From: an uncultured Clostridia bacterium
GTDB taxonomy: Bacteria; Bacillota; Clostridia; Christensenellales; Aristaeellaceae
DNA length: 34,589 nucleotides
Assembly (NCBI GenBank): GCA_946187775.1
Contig: CAMHSI010000013.1
Location: forward strand, 1-34,589
Reading direction: 5' to 3'
Position numbers and translations under genes: made by a program. Below are positions 1-7,003 of this stretch, one piece after another (the stretch's first letter is position 1; each line of letters begins with the position of its first letter). The notes under the pieces were generated by a model, which did no database searches, was not told the origin of the DNA, and saw only the letters and a program-made list of their open reading frames with translations.

Positions 1-26
1 GATCGTTCCCCGGATTCCATATATAC

Positions 27-53
27 CCGCTTGCTGGTGCAAGCGGTTATTTT
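27..53. terminator. Hairpin with short T-rich tail
   Basis: A perfect 8-bp inverted repeat (27-34 and 39-46) with a 4-nt loop is followed by TTATTTT. It resembles a weak intrinsic terminator of a gene lying left of the window, but no coding end is visible to confirm this. A second small hairpin (5 bp, 92-96 with 101-105) lies downstream. No gene is recognised in 1-270. Confidence 0.4.
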
Positions 54-110
54 GTAATTAGCCGGCGGACCGCAATCTCAGTCGGTGCATCGGGCCTTTG
101 GGCCCTAAAA

Positions 111-160
111 GTTTGCAGTATACTACGAACTTTTATATAAAACCGGAAAAGTTTGTAGCA
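111..160. promoter_or_regulatory. Operator-like palindrome with extra half-site
   Basis: Bases 111-130 form a 20-bp near-palindrome centred on GTATAC, with 8 of 10 positions matching between the half-sites (GTTTGCAGTA and, on the other strand, GTTCGTAGTA). A third similar half-site (GTTTGTAGCA) lies at 151-160 in direct orientation. The sites lie about 70-120 bases upstream of the -10 element of the first gene. This is the arrangement of a binding site for a dimeric repressor or activator, but the regulator is not identifiable. Confidence 0.4.
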
Positions 161-228
161 GGCAACCCACGACGCGCACAAAATGAGGATACGGATCGGG
201 AATCGAGGAACAACCGCTGCGTAAGTTA

Positions 229-237
229 TGGTATAAT
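229..237 (+). promoter_or_regulatory. Extended -10 promoter
   Basis: TGG followed by a consensus TATAAT (232-237) forms an extended -10 element about 34 bases before the start codon at 271. No good -35 hexamer is seen, which is usual for extended -10 promoters. Confidence 0.6.
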
Positions 238-270
238 ATTTCCCGGTGAAGAAACCGGGAGGAGATTACA

Positions 271-942
271 ATGAGTGGGGTCATGCTTACTGTCCTGATC
301 GGCGCGGCCATCGGTTACTGGCTTGTGCGGAGAAATACGCGGGAAACGAACCGGGAAACGGAGTCCGAGCCTCCGGTGGTGCGCACCGTGCGCACGGTTC
401 CGGAACGCCTGGATATAGCGCCCGTGGATCTCCAGGATGTGATTGACGCGGGAAACAAGGCGCTGGCCAGCCTGAAGGCGGCCAAGGAAAAGCTGAATTC
501 GGCGCGGGTATGGGGCATGGCGGACATCATGGGCGGCGGCCTCATTGTGGGGGCGGTCAAGCATGTGAATATCCGCAAGGCGAATGAATGGATGGACGCC
601 GCCAATGAGGACCTCAGGCGTTTTACCAGCGAGCTGCGGGATGTGGCCGATGAGGAGTTCCAGGTTCGGAACGGGGACCTGCTGTCTTTCCTGGACCTCT
701 TTTGCGATAACTTCTTCAGTGATTTCCTGATGCAGAACCGGATAAATGAAGCCCGGGGCAGGATTGACCGCGTGATTGACCGGGTCCAGAACACCGTCTG
801 GGATCTGCAGGCGATGAAACACAGCACCAACGCCAAACGGTCCGCCTTCGCGGCTTCCGACGCCCGCGGCCCGATCCTGGACCAGCCGGAGGAAGCGGAA
901 ACGGATCCCTATGCAGAGAACCGGAGGATGAGGTACCGGTAA
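271..942 (+). CDS. Membrane-anchored protein of unknown function
   Basis: A 223-aa protein not assigned to a named family. Residues 3-18 form a single N-terminal hydrophobic segment followed by RR, so the protein is probably anchored with its bulk in the cytoplasm. The rest is charged and mostly helical. The conspicuous segment is around residues 80-100, where a Gly-rich motif (MGGGLIVGAVKH) interrupts the helices; similar Gly-rich/KH motifs occur in uncharacterised Firmicutes proteins, from memory. The start at 271 is chosen because GGGAGGAG lies at the right distance upstream and the hydrophobic segment begins there. It is a single-gene unit, with its own promoter at 229-237 and a strong terminator at 963-1006. 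No catalytic motif is visible, so function is unknown. Confidence 0.75.
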   Translation: MSGVMLTVLIGAAIGYWLVRRNTRETNRETESEPPVVRTVRTVPERLDIAPVDLQDVIDAGNKALASLKAAKEKLNSARVWGMADIMGGGLIVGAVKHVNIRKANEWMDAANEDLRRFTSELRDVADEEFQVRNGDLLSFLDLFCDNFFSDFLMQNRINEARGRIDRVIDRVQNTVWDLQAMKHSTNAKRSAFAASDARGPILDQPEEAETDPYAENRRMRYR

Positions 943-962
943 TGCTGCTGCCGGGTGTAAAA

Positions 963-1006
963 CCGGCCTGCCACACGCGGCAGGCCGGATCTTTTTCTTT
1001 TTGTTT
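963..1006 (+). terminator. Intrinsic terminator
   Basis: A perfect 10-bp GC-rich stem (963-972 with 979-988, 6-nt loop) is followed by a T-rich tract (CTTTTTCTTTTTGTTT). It ends the gene at 271-942. Confidence 0.9.
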
Positions 1007-1017
1007 AATCCGGAATA

Positions 1018-1026
1018 TGATACAAT
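1018..1026 (+). promoter_or_regulatory. Extended -10 promoter
   Basis: TGA plus TACAAT (1021-1026) lies just after the terminator and 37 bases before the GTG start at 1063. No convincing -35 is seen at the usual spacing. Confidence 0.5.
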
Positions 1027-1062
1027 GAAAAAGTACTTTTTGGGATCGGGGAGGCGGAGACG

Positions 1063-2142
1063 GTGCGTCGGGACAAGAATCCTTACGTTTTTGCTTCGGG
1101 ATCCGGAAGATTCAAAAAATCCCACAGGATCCGGAACACCCTGCTGCTCCTGATCCCGCTGCTGGTGCTTACCTTTGTGATTTCCAACCTGGCTGTGTCC
1201 AGGCGGGTCCTGCTGCAGGAGGTGCGGCTGACGGTGCTGAACCTTCCCATGGACCTGGAGGAATATTCCATTCTTCATATCAGCGATCTTCACGGGGCCC
1301 GGTACGGGGAGAAGCAGAAGGCCATCCGCAACGCCCTGGGGAGCACCCGGTATTCCTGCGTGGTGATGACGGGGGATATGCTGGGCGAGGACGGGGACGT
1401 GGAGCCGCTGCTGGAGCTGATTGACCTGCTTCCGGCGGATACGCCGAAATACCTGATACCCGGGGATATGGACGGAACCCTCGTGGATTCAGGCGCCCAC
1501 GGGAGCCTTTCCCCCTACGCGGACTGGGCGCTGCGGGTGCAGGCAGCCGGCGTGACGCTGCTGGACCGGCCGGCGGCGGAGACCCGGGGGAAGGGAACCA
1601 TCCGGTTCGTGCCGGAAGAAGTATACATGCTGGATCTGGATGTGACGGAATCCGTTTACCGGAAACAGCTGAACGCCCTGAACGAACGCGCGGCCTCCCT
1701 GACGGCGGATGAGGCTGCCAGGACCCGGGCGCTGGAATATGAGCTGGCGCGGCTGGAGGAAATCCGCGCGGTGAAAAAGGAATTCAAGCCGGAGGATATC
1801 CAGATTGTGCTGAGCCATACCCCCCTGACGGAGGAATACGTGCAGAGCATGGTTTCCTGGACGGGCAAGGAATCCGTTTTTTCCATGCGGTATGCCAGCC
1901 TGATCCTGGCCGGGCACTACAACGGCGGCCAGTGGCGGGTTCCCTGGGGAAAAGCGGTGTATGTCCCGGAAAAGGGCTGGTTCCCGGAGGACAGCGAAAT
2001 CATGGGGCTGCAGTACCTGGGGGACATTCCGCAGTACATCAGCCCGGGGCTCGGTTCAGATCCCCACTATGAGCATCAGCCGGGACGGGTCTACAATCCG
2101 CCGGTGCTGACAAAAATCATCCTGACCAGGAAAGCAGACTGA
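1063..2142 (+). CDS. Metallophosphoesterase-like membrane protein
   Basis: A 359-aa protein with an N-terminal membrane segment (about 26-43), then a calcineurin-like phosphoesterase fold of the YkuE/YaeI type. Recognisable blocks are DLH (75-77), TGD (103-105), SHTP (251-254) and GHYNGGQ (284-290). Two canonical motifs are altered: the GNHD/E block reads GDMD (134-137), losing the catalytic His and the usual Asn, and the final GHxH reads GHYN. Between blocks there is an extra charged helical stretch (about 195-242) that may be coiled coil. The start is GTG with GAGGCGGAG upstream. The fold assignment is firm, but the metal-site changes make phosphatase activity uncertain. The protein is likely displayed at the membrane. 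tldD begins 23 bases after the stop, so the genes may be co-transcribed. Confidence 0.85.
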   Translation: MRRDKNPYVFASGSGRFKKSHRIRNTLLLLIPLLVLTFVISNLAVSRRVLLQEVRLTVLNLPMDLEEYSILHISDLHGARYGEKQKAIRNALGSTRYSCVVMTGDMLGEDGDVEPLLELIDLLPADTPKYLIPGDMDGTLVDSGAHGSLSPYADWALRVQAAGVTLLDRPAAETRGKGTIRFVPEEVYMLDLDVTESVYRKQLNALNERAASLTADEAARTRALEYELARLEEIRAVKKEFKPEDIQIVLSHTPLTEEYVQSMVSWTGKESVFSMRYASLILAGHYNGGQWRVPWGKAVYVPEKGWFPEDSEIMGLQYLGDIPQYISPGLGSDPHYEHQPGRVYNPPVLTKIILTRKAD

Positions 2143-2165
2143 ATTTTGAAATACGGAGGGAAAAT

Positions 2166-3551
2166 ATGCTGCAGGACATTATCGGAGCGAAAAAGGACCT
2201 GTTCGCGGAAGGGGTGCAGACCGTTCTGCGCGCCCATGAAAACAGGACGCGGCAGGTTGCGCTGCTGAAGGGAAACCTTATCAGGAACAACCGGAGCGAG
2301 GCAGCCGGCATCAGTGCCCGGGTCAACAACCGGGGGACCTTCGGTTTCGCGTCCATCGCGGAATACACCCCGGAGGCGGCCGAAAAAGTAATCCGCGCGG
2401 CAACGGAGAACGCCCTTTCCCTGGGGCGGCATTCCGGCAGGAACATTGCCCTGCCGCCGTCCGTGGGAACGGGAACGGTGGCGCTGAACGCGGAGATTGT
2501 GGACACGGACCAGAAGACCATCATCGACGTGTGCAGGACGGTGGACAATTATATTGAAAAGAAGTATCCGGATCTGACCAGCCGCACGGTGATCTACACC
2601 GAGGATTCCCAGGACCGGATCATTTATTCGTCCGACGCCTGCAGCGGCCACCTGGTGACGCCCCGGTGCTATATCTATGTGATGATGAGCGCGGAAACGA
2701 AGGACGGCGTGCCGGTGGAGCTTTTCAAGGCCTTCGGCGGATTCGGCGGACTGAAGGATTATTTCACGGATCCGGAAAGCCTGTATCCCGGCATTGACGA
2801 GCTGTACCGGAAGCTGATGGACAAAAAGGAAGGCGTTTACGCCGAGACCGGCTACAGGACGGTGGTGCTGGGCGGCATGATGGGCGGAATGCTGGCGCAC
2901 GAAGCGGTGGGGCATACCGTGGAGGCCGACCTGGTCCGGGGCGGCAGCGTGGCCGGGCCGAACCTGAACCGGCAGGTTGCCTCTGAGCTGGTGAACCTGG
3001 TGGATTTTGCCCACACCTGGCAGGGAGGAACCGTGCCGCTTCCGGTGTACCTGGATGACGAGGGAACGAAGGCGGAGGACGCCCCGCTGATCCGGAACGG
3101 GATCCTGGTGGGATACATGAACGACCGGGAATCCGCCGCGGAATACGGGGTGCGGCCGGCCGGAAACGCCCGGGCCTGGGCCTTCTCCGACGAGCCCATC
3201 ATCCGGATGCGGAACACCTGCATCCTGCCAGGGAAAAACACCGTGGAGGAACTGATCGCGTCGGTGGATGACGGCTACTACCTGGTCAATTCCGGAAACG
3301 GGCAGGCGGACCTGACGGGTGAATTCATGTTCGGCGTGACCTGCGGCTACGAAATCAAAAACGGCAAGCTGGGAAGGGCGCTGCTGGATACAACGGTTAC
3401 CGGCGTGGCCTTCGATATGCTGAAGACCGTGGACATGGTTTCCAACGAGGTGGAATGGTCCTCCAGCGGCTTCTGCGGGAAGAAGCAGCGCATGGCCGTG
3501 GGCATGGGCGGTCCGCACATGAGATGCAAAATCATGATAGGAGGCAGATGA
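2166..3551 (+). CDS. tldD: TldD metalloprotease subunit
   Basis: A 461-aa TldD/PmbA-family protein, close to the usual 450-480 aa. The TldD subunit is the catalytic half of the heteromeric TldD-TldE protease, which in E. coli degrades unfolded peptides and removes the microcin B17 leader. The zinc motif HEAVGH is at 245-250 (HExxxH, characteristic of TldD rather than TldE), and a conserved Cys near the C-terminus (GFCGK, Cys437) matches the third zinc ligand of the family. The protein is cytoplasmic, with no signal peptide. The ATG at 2166 has TACGGAGGG upstream. The stop is three bases before the tldE start, so the two are translated from one message. Its substrate here is unknown; a peptide-export locus lies about 7 kb downstream. 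Confidence 0.95.
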   Translation: MLQDIIGAKKDLFAEGVQTVLRAHENRTRQVALLKGNLIRNNRSEAAGISARVNNRGTFGFASIAEYTPEAAEKVIRAATENALSLGRHSGRNIALPPSVGTGTVALNAEIVDTDQKTIIDVCRTVDNYIEKKYPDLTSRTVIYTEDSQDRIIYSSDACSGHLVTPRCYIYVMMSAETKDGVPVELFKAFGGFGGLKDYFTDPESLYPGIDELYRKLMDKKEGVYAETGYRTVVLGGMMGGMLAHEAVGHTVEADLVRGGSVAGPNLNRQVASELVNLVDFAHTWQGGTVPLPVYLDDEGTKAEDAPLIRNGILVGYMNDRESAAEYGVRPAGNARAWAFSDEPIIRMRNTCILPGKNTVEELIASVDDGYYLVNSGNGQADLTGEFMFGVTCGYEIKNGKLGRALLDTTVTGVAFDMLKTVDMVSNEVEWSSSGFCGKKQRMAVGMGGPHMRCKIMIGGR

Positions 3552-3554
3552 CGG

Positions 3555-4850
3555 ATGGAACTGAGAGAGACCACGGCCCTGCTGGACGGAATCCTTCGGG
3601 AGCAGGGAATCGGAAAATATACCTATACCCTGTCCGAATCCGAGAAGCAGGAACTGAACATTGAAAACGGCGGGTTCAAGCTGCTGCGCACCGTGTTCGG
3701 AAAGGCGGGATCCCTGAAGGTGTTCACGGACGGCCGCATGGGCTCCGCCAGCGGGAACGACCTGACGGAGGCGGGACTCCGGAAGCTGGCAGGGGCCGCG
3801 AAGACCGCGGCGGAATCCGCCTCGGAGGATCCCTGCCACGATATCGCGCCGGACCAGGGAAAAGAAGTTTTCCGCCAGGGGGAATACAAACCGGACCTGG
3901 ATCGTTTTATTGAACGGATCCGGGAATTCCTGGAAACCGCGGCGAAGGAATACCCGGAAGTCAGGATTATGAGCGGGATCGGTTCCTTCGACCGATGGCA
4001 CCGGATCATGCGGAACACCAACGGAACGGAATTTGAGACCTTTGCCGGGCAGTACGGTTTTTCCATTGAAATCTGCGCGTCCGACGGGGAGAAAACCACC
4101 GGCCTGGACTATACCGGCGTCAGCATGAAGGACCTGGATACCCCCTTCATGGAGCTGGGGGACCTGCGGCGCCACCTGGAGGATATCCGGAAGAGCATTT
4201 CCCCGGAAACCCTGCAGGGGAAGTTTACCGGAACCGTGGTGATGACGCCCGGCTGCGCCGGGGAATTCCTCTCCATGCTGCTCTCCAATTACATCGGGGA
4301 GGGCGTGGTGATCAACGGAACGAGCCTGTGGCTGGACAAGGTCGGGGAAAAGGTCGCGAGCGAAAAGCTGACGGTTTCCCTGAAGCCGTATGATGAGCGG
4401 ATCGTCATCGGCGAGCGCGCCACGGCGAACGGATTCCGGTCGGAGGATGTGACGCTGATTGACCGGGGCGTGCTGAAGACCCATCGGCTCAGCCTGTACG
4501 GCGCCAACAAGACCGGGCGCCCGGTGGTGAAAAACACCGGAGGGGACCTGGTGGCGGAGCCCGGGGACAAAACGCTGGCGGAAATCATCGCCGGGGTGGA
4601 CCGGGGCCTGCTCCTGGGCGGCTTTTCCGGCGGGGAGCCGGGGACCAACGGTGAATTTTCCGGCGTGGCCAAAAACAGCTTCCTGATCGAAAACGGCGAA
4701 ATTCGCTGCGCCGTGACGGAAACCATGGTGAACGGAAACCTGGAGGATGTTTTCCGGAGGATCCGGGCCGTTTCGAAGGAGCTGCTGTGCGACGGCGACA
4801 CCGTTATGCCGTATATTGCGGCGGATGGGATTGTTGTCTCGGGAAAATAG
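3555..4850 (+). CDS. tldE: TldE/PmbA protease partner subunit
   Basis: A 431-aa protein of the same superfamily as the upstream TldD but without the HExxxH zinc motif, which identifies it as the TldE (PmbA) partner. Conserved family features are visible: the N-terminal self-complementary sheet region, the segment around residues 215-245 with the Gly-rich TPG, and the C-terminal block containing GGFSGGEPG (about 355-363), EFSGVAKN and ETMVNGN. TldE forms the structural half of the barrel that encloses the active site. The ribosome binding site (AGGAGG) overlaps the end of tldD, and spacing suggests translational coupling. The last codons contain the -35 region of the next promoter (4831-4859). 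Confidence 0.93.
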   Translation: MELRETTALLDGILREQGIGKYTYTLSESEKQELNIENGGFKLLRTVFGKAGSLKVFTDGRMGSASGNDLTEAGLRKLAGAAKTAAESASEDPCHDIAPDQGKEVFRQGEYKPDLDRFIERIREFLETAAKEYPEVRIMSGIGSFDRWHRIMRNTNGTEFETFAGQYGFSIEICASDGEKTTGLDYTGVSMKDLDTPFMELGDLRRHLEDIRKSISPETLQGKFTGTVVMTPGCAGEFLSMLLSNYIGEGVVINGTSLWLDKVGEKVASEKLTVSLKPYDERIVIGERATANGFRSEDVTLIDRGVLKTHRLSLYGANKTGRPVVKNTGGDLVAEPGDKTLAEIIAGVDRGLLLGGFSGGEPGTNGEFSGVAKNSFLIENGEIRCAVTETMVNGNLEDVFRRIRAVSKELLCDGDTVMPYIAADGIVVSGK

Positions 4851-4859
4851 TTGTATAAT
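4831..4859 (+). promoter_or_regulatory. Sigma-A type promoter inside the tldE end
   Basis: TTGTTG (4831-4836), a 17-base spacer and a consensus TATAAT (4854-4859). The -35 is within the last codons of tldE. It would give a leader of about 150 bases before the start at 5014. The leader holds small hairpins (for example around 4928-4943 and GTGT-GAAA-ACAC at 4964-4975) but no recognised riboswitch. Confidence 0.7.
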
Positions 4860-5013
4860 ACCGGAGATGTATACAGTTTTCAGCAGGTCATAGCATCCGA
4901 CAAAAAAGATTTCCGCAAATTCCAAAAAGGACTGCCACCTGTCCTGAAATGTGCGTATAAATGTGTGAAAACACGTTATGACGTGCTCGTTTCAGGAGAG
5001 GAGGGAAACAGCA

Positions 5014-5199
5014 ATGAGCGGAAAGCTTACGAAACTGTTTGATTTTCAGCGGTTTGAGGGGAACAAGGAACTGCAGCAGGTGATCGATACCGTTCATGCC
5101 CGCTATGCCGTACGGGAGCTGGAGATGGACGAGATGGAAATGATCTCTGCAGCCGGCGTTCCGGTCAAACCGGATCAGCAAAAGGAGCAGGAGAAGTAA
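5014..5199 (+). CDS. Small acidic protein preceding sigma factor
   Basis: A 61-aa protein with no recognised domain. It is soluble, with a basic N-terminus (MSGKLTKLFDFQRF), an acidic, methionine-rich centre (RELEMDEMEMISAAG) and a charged tail. The ATG at 5014 is preferred over an in-frame ATG at 4978 because AGGAGAGGAGGGAAAC precedes it. Its stop is three bases before the sigma factor start, so the two are translationally linked. The pairing suggests a role in controlling the sigma factor, for example as a small binding partner. There is no membrane segment or zinc anti-sigma motif (HxxxCxxC), so it is not a classical ZAS anti-sigma factor. Function is unknown. Confidence 0.7.
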   Translation: MSGKLTKLFDFQRFEGNKELQQVIDTVHARYAVRELEMDEMEMISAAGVPVKPDQQKEQEK

Positions 5200-5202
5200 A
5201 GA

Positions 5203-5694
5203 ATGCCGGACATTGAACAGGTTTACGAAGAGTACAGGGGAAAGATTATGGGCTATATCCGCGCCAGGGTACGCCGCTGGGCGGATGCGGAGGATCTCTG
5301 TTCCGATGTGTTCGAGAAGATCCAGAGGAAGCTTCCGGAGTTTGACAGCCAGAAGGCCTCCCTCAACACCTGGATCTTTACGATCACCCGGAACACGGTG
5401 ATTGATTACTTCCGGCGCTCGAAGCCCTCGGAGGAACTGGACGAAAACCTGTCCGATGATACGGAGCTGGACGAGGACCTGCTGAACGGGGAAACGCTGG
5501 GCGAGCTGGCCGGAGCCCTGAGGGCCCTGCCGGAGGAGCTGAGGGACCTGATCGTCCTTCGGTATTACGACGGGAAGCCGCTGACGGAAGTGGCGGAAGT
5601 CATGGGGCTCAGCTACGGAGCGGTGAAGCTCCGTCACCAGAACGCGCTGGCGAAGCTGCGCAAATATATGCAGGGGGACGTGGACCTTCCCTGA
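5203..5694 (+). CDS. ECF-type RNA polymerase sigma factor
   Basis: A 163-aa sigma-70 family protein of the short ECF type, with region 2 at about residues 8-75 (YRGKIMGYIRARV, DAEDLCSDVFEKI, then SLNTWIFTITRNTVIDYFRR matching 2.3-2.4) and region 4 at about 105-155 (LPEELRDLIVLRYYDGKPLTEVAEVMGLS as scattered blocks, then the recognition helix and ALAKLRKYM). Region 3 is absent, with an acidic linker (about 79-98) in between. It directs RNA polymerase to a small set of promoters. No membrane-bound anti-sigma factor follows; instead a 61-aa protein lies immediately upstream and a secreted SH3 protein 49 bases downstream. These three probably form one unit from the promoter at 4831-4859. Which promoters it reads is unknown. 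Confidence 0.92.
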   Translation: MPDIEQVYEEYRGKIMGYIRARVRRWADAEDLCSDVFEKIQRKLPEFDSQKASLNTWIFTITRNTVIDYFRRSKPSEELDENLSDDTELDEDLLNGETLGELAGALRALPEELRDLIVLRYYDGKPLTEVAEVMGLSYGAVKLRHQNALAKLRKYMQGDVDLP

Positions 5695-5743
5695 GGAGGG
5701 AAAGGGCGGCGTTCCCGCTGCGAAATCAGAAAAGAGGATTGCT

Positions 5744-6808
5744 ATGAAAAGGACACTTGGACTGATTCTGGCGGTTGTTCTGTGCGCGGCGCTGCTGCTG
5801 CCGGTGCTGGCTTCCGCGGCAGGAACGACCTATTATGTATACACCGCCGACGGGAAAACCCTGAACATCCGGGATTATCCCTCCACGGAGGGCAAGGTGG
5901 TTGCCAGGTACAACTTCGGGGATCCGGTGGAAGTGATCTCCTTCATGGGCAACGGATGGGCCATGGTGAACTACAGGAGCACCGTGTATTATGTGTCCGA
6001 CCGGTACCTGGTGAAGAATCCCCCGAACGGAAAGACGGTTCCGGTTTACAAGTCCGGTACCGAGGCCCAGGAGAAGGCCAGTGAAAAGACGGTGGAACCC
6101 TTCTATATTGCGGCCCGGCCCAGCCGGCCCACCGGTTGGGTAAACTTCCGGCAGGGCCCCGCTTCTTCCACGAAGCGGCTCGGTACCCTGGCTGACGGCA
6201 AGGAGCTGAGGGTCATCGCCGAAACCACCGGCTGGTACAAGGCGGAGGATCCGGTGACCGGAAGGATCGGCTACCTCAGCAAGAACTACGCGGAGCAGAT
6301 CGTCCGGAACGTTACGCCCGTGGACGGCAAGACCCAAATGGGTACCCTGAACGTGAACGGAAAGTTCAACCTCCAGTGCAAGCAGCCCACCAGTTACCAG
6401 ATGTCGGTGGTGAATGACAAGGGTTCTTCCGTGGTGGCGTCCATCACATCCGCCGATGAGACCAGGCCGGTTATGTACCTGTCCGTCGCCTTCGACGAGA
6501 TCATGGCCAATGTGGAGCGGATGAACGACCTGACGGATGAGGCCATGAAGGCCCTGGAGAAAACCTTCACCGATATGAACGAGGTGGAGATCGAGTACCG
6601 CCAGACAGCCTACGGAACCAAGCTGATGGTGGCCCGGGAAATCGGCGATGATACGGACTTCGTGGATATCCTGACGGTGTACAAGGGATACCTGATTGAG
6701 TTCAACATGACGCCCGGCCCCCTGGCTGCGGACCAGAAGCTGACAGAGAACCAGATTGCCCAGTGCGTGCAGTTCCTGAGCGATCTGGATTTCACTCCCG
6801 TGAACTAA
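5744..6808 (+). CDS. Secreted SH3-domain protein
   Basis: A 354-aa protein with a clear signal peptide (MKRTLG, hydrophobic core 5-22, likely cleavage after ASA near residue 25). Two bacterial SH3 domains follow: about 28-92 (LNIRDYPSTEGKVVARY) and about 120-185 (VNFRQGPASSTKRLGTL), with the N-x-R-x-G/P-P-S/T pattern typical of SH3b repeats. Such domains usually bind cell-wall peptidoglycan. The remaining 160 residues form a separate C-terminal domain of unknown type, without obvious catalytic motifs. The ATG has AAAAGAGG upstream. The gene follows the sigma factor closely and is closed by the hairpin at 6826-6865, so it may be part of that operon and an output of the sigma factor. It has no recognised hydrolase domain. 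Confidence 0.85.
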   Translation: MKRTLGLILAVVLCAALLLPVLASAAGTTYYVYTADGKTLNIRDYPSTEGKVVARYNFGDPVEVISFMGNGWAMVNYRSTVYYVSDRYLVKNPPNGKTVPVYKSGTEAQEKASEKTVEPFYIAARPSRPTGWVNFRQGPASSTKRLGTLADGKELRVIAETTGWYKAEDPVTGRIGYLSKNYAEQIVRNVTPVDGKTQMGTLNVNGKFNLQCKQPTSYQMSVVNDKGSSVVASITSADETRPVMYLSVAFDEIMANVERMNDLTDEAMKALEKTFTDMNEVEIEYRQTAYGTKLMVAREIGDDTDFVDILTVYKGYLIEFNMTPGPLAADQKLTENQIAQCVQFLSDLDFTPVN

Positions 6809-6825
6809 TCCGGCAGAAACGAAAA

Positions 6826-6865
6826 AAACAGGCAGGCCGTTGAAAAAACAACGGCCTGCCTGTTT
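6826..6865. terminator. Long perfect hairpin, probable bidirectional terminator
   Basis: A perfect 17-bp stem (6826-6842 with 6849-6865) with an A6 loop. An A-run precedes it (6822-6828) and the stem ends in TGTTT. It separates the SH3 gene from the MATE gene. The A-run would act as a U-tract for transcription from the other strand, so it can work in both directions. Confidence 0.85.
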
Positions 6866-6891
6866 CCGTTCCGGGAAGCGGGAAAGCGGAA

Positions 6892-6920
6892 TTGTAAAAA
6901 AACGGCGGAGCTGATAGAAT
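6892..6920 (+). promoter_or_regulatory. Sigma-A type promoter with extended -10
   Basis: TTGTAA (6892-6897), a 17-base spacer and TAGAAT (6915-6920) preceded by TGA. It gives an approximately 70-base leader before the MATE gene, containing the leader ORF at 6953. Confidence 0.8.
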
Positions 6921-6952
6921 AAGGAGCCGGCCCGACAGGGCAGGAAGGGCAT

Positions 6953-7003
6953 ATGAAGAGAGTCCCGGAACCTCCGGGCGGGATCGGAGTATTTCAGAAA
7001 TGA
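6953..7003 (+). CDS. Leader ORF with PPG motif overlapping the MATE start
   Basis: A 16-codon reading frame encoding MKRVPEPPGGIGVFQK, starting at ATG 6953 with AGGAAGGG just upstream. Its TGA stop (7001-7003) overlaps the ATG of the next gene in an ATGA arrangement, which is the classical geometry for translational coupling. The peptide includes Pro-Pro-Gly, a known ribosome-stalling triplet relieved by EF-P. The ribosome binding site of this ORF is better than that of the MATE gene itself (only GGAG, 6986-6989, 10 bases upstream of the start and inside the leader ORF). Translation has not been shown; conservation is the missing evidence. Confidence 0.5.
   Translation: MKRVPEPPGGIGVFQK

Noticed and set aside
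2091-4925. Very long open frame on the minus strand opposite tldD/tldE
   Set aside because: It lies entirely opposite two well-conserved genes, shows no protein family pattern and is an expected by-product of GC-rich third codon positions. The same holds for long opposite-strand frames at 12982-15084, 15235-17235 and 29973-32465.
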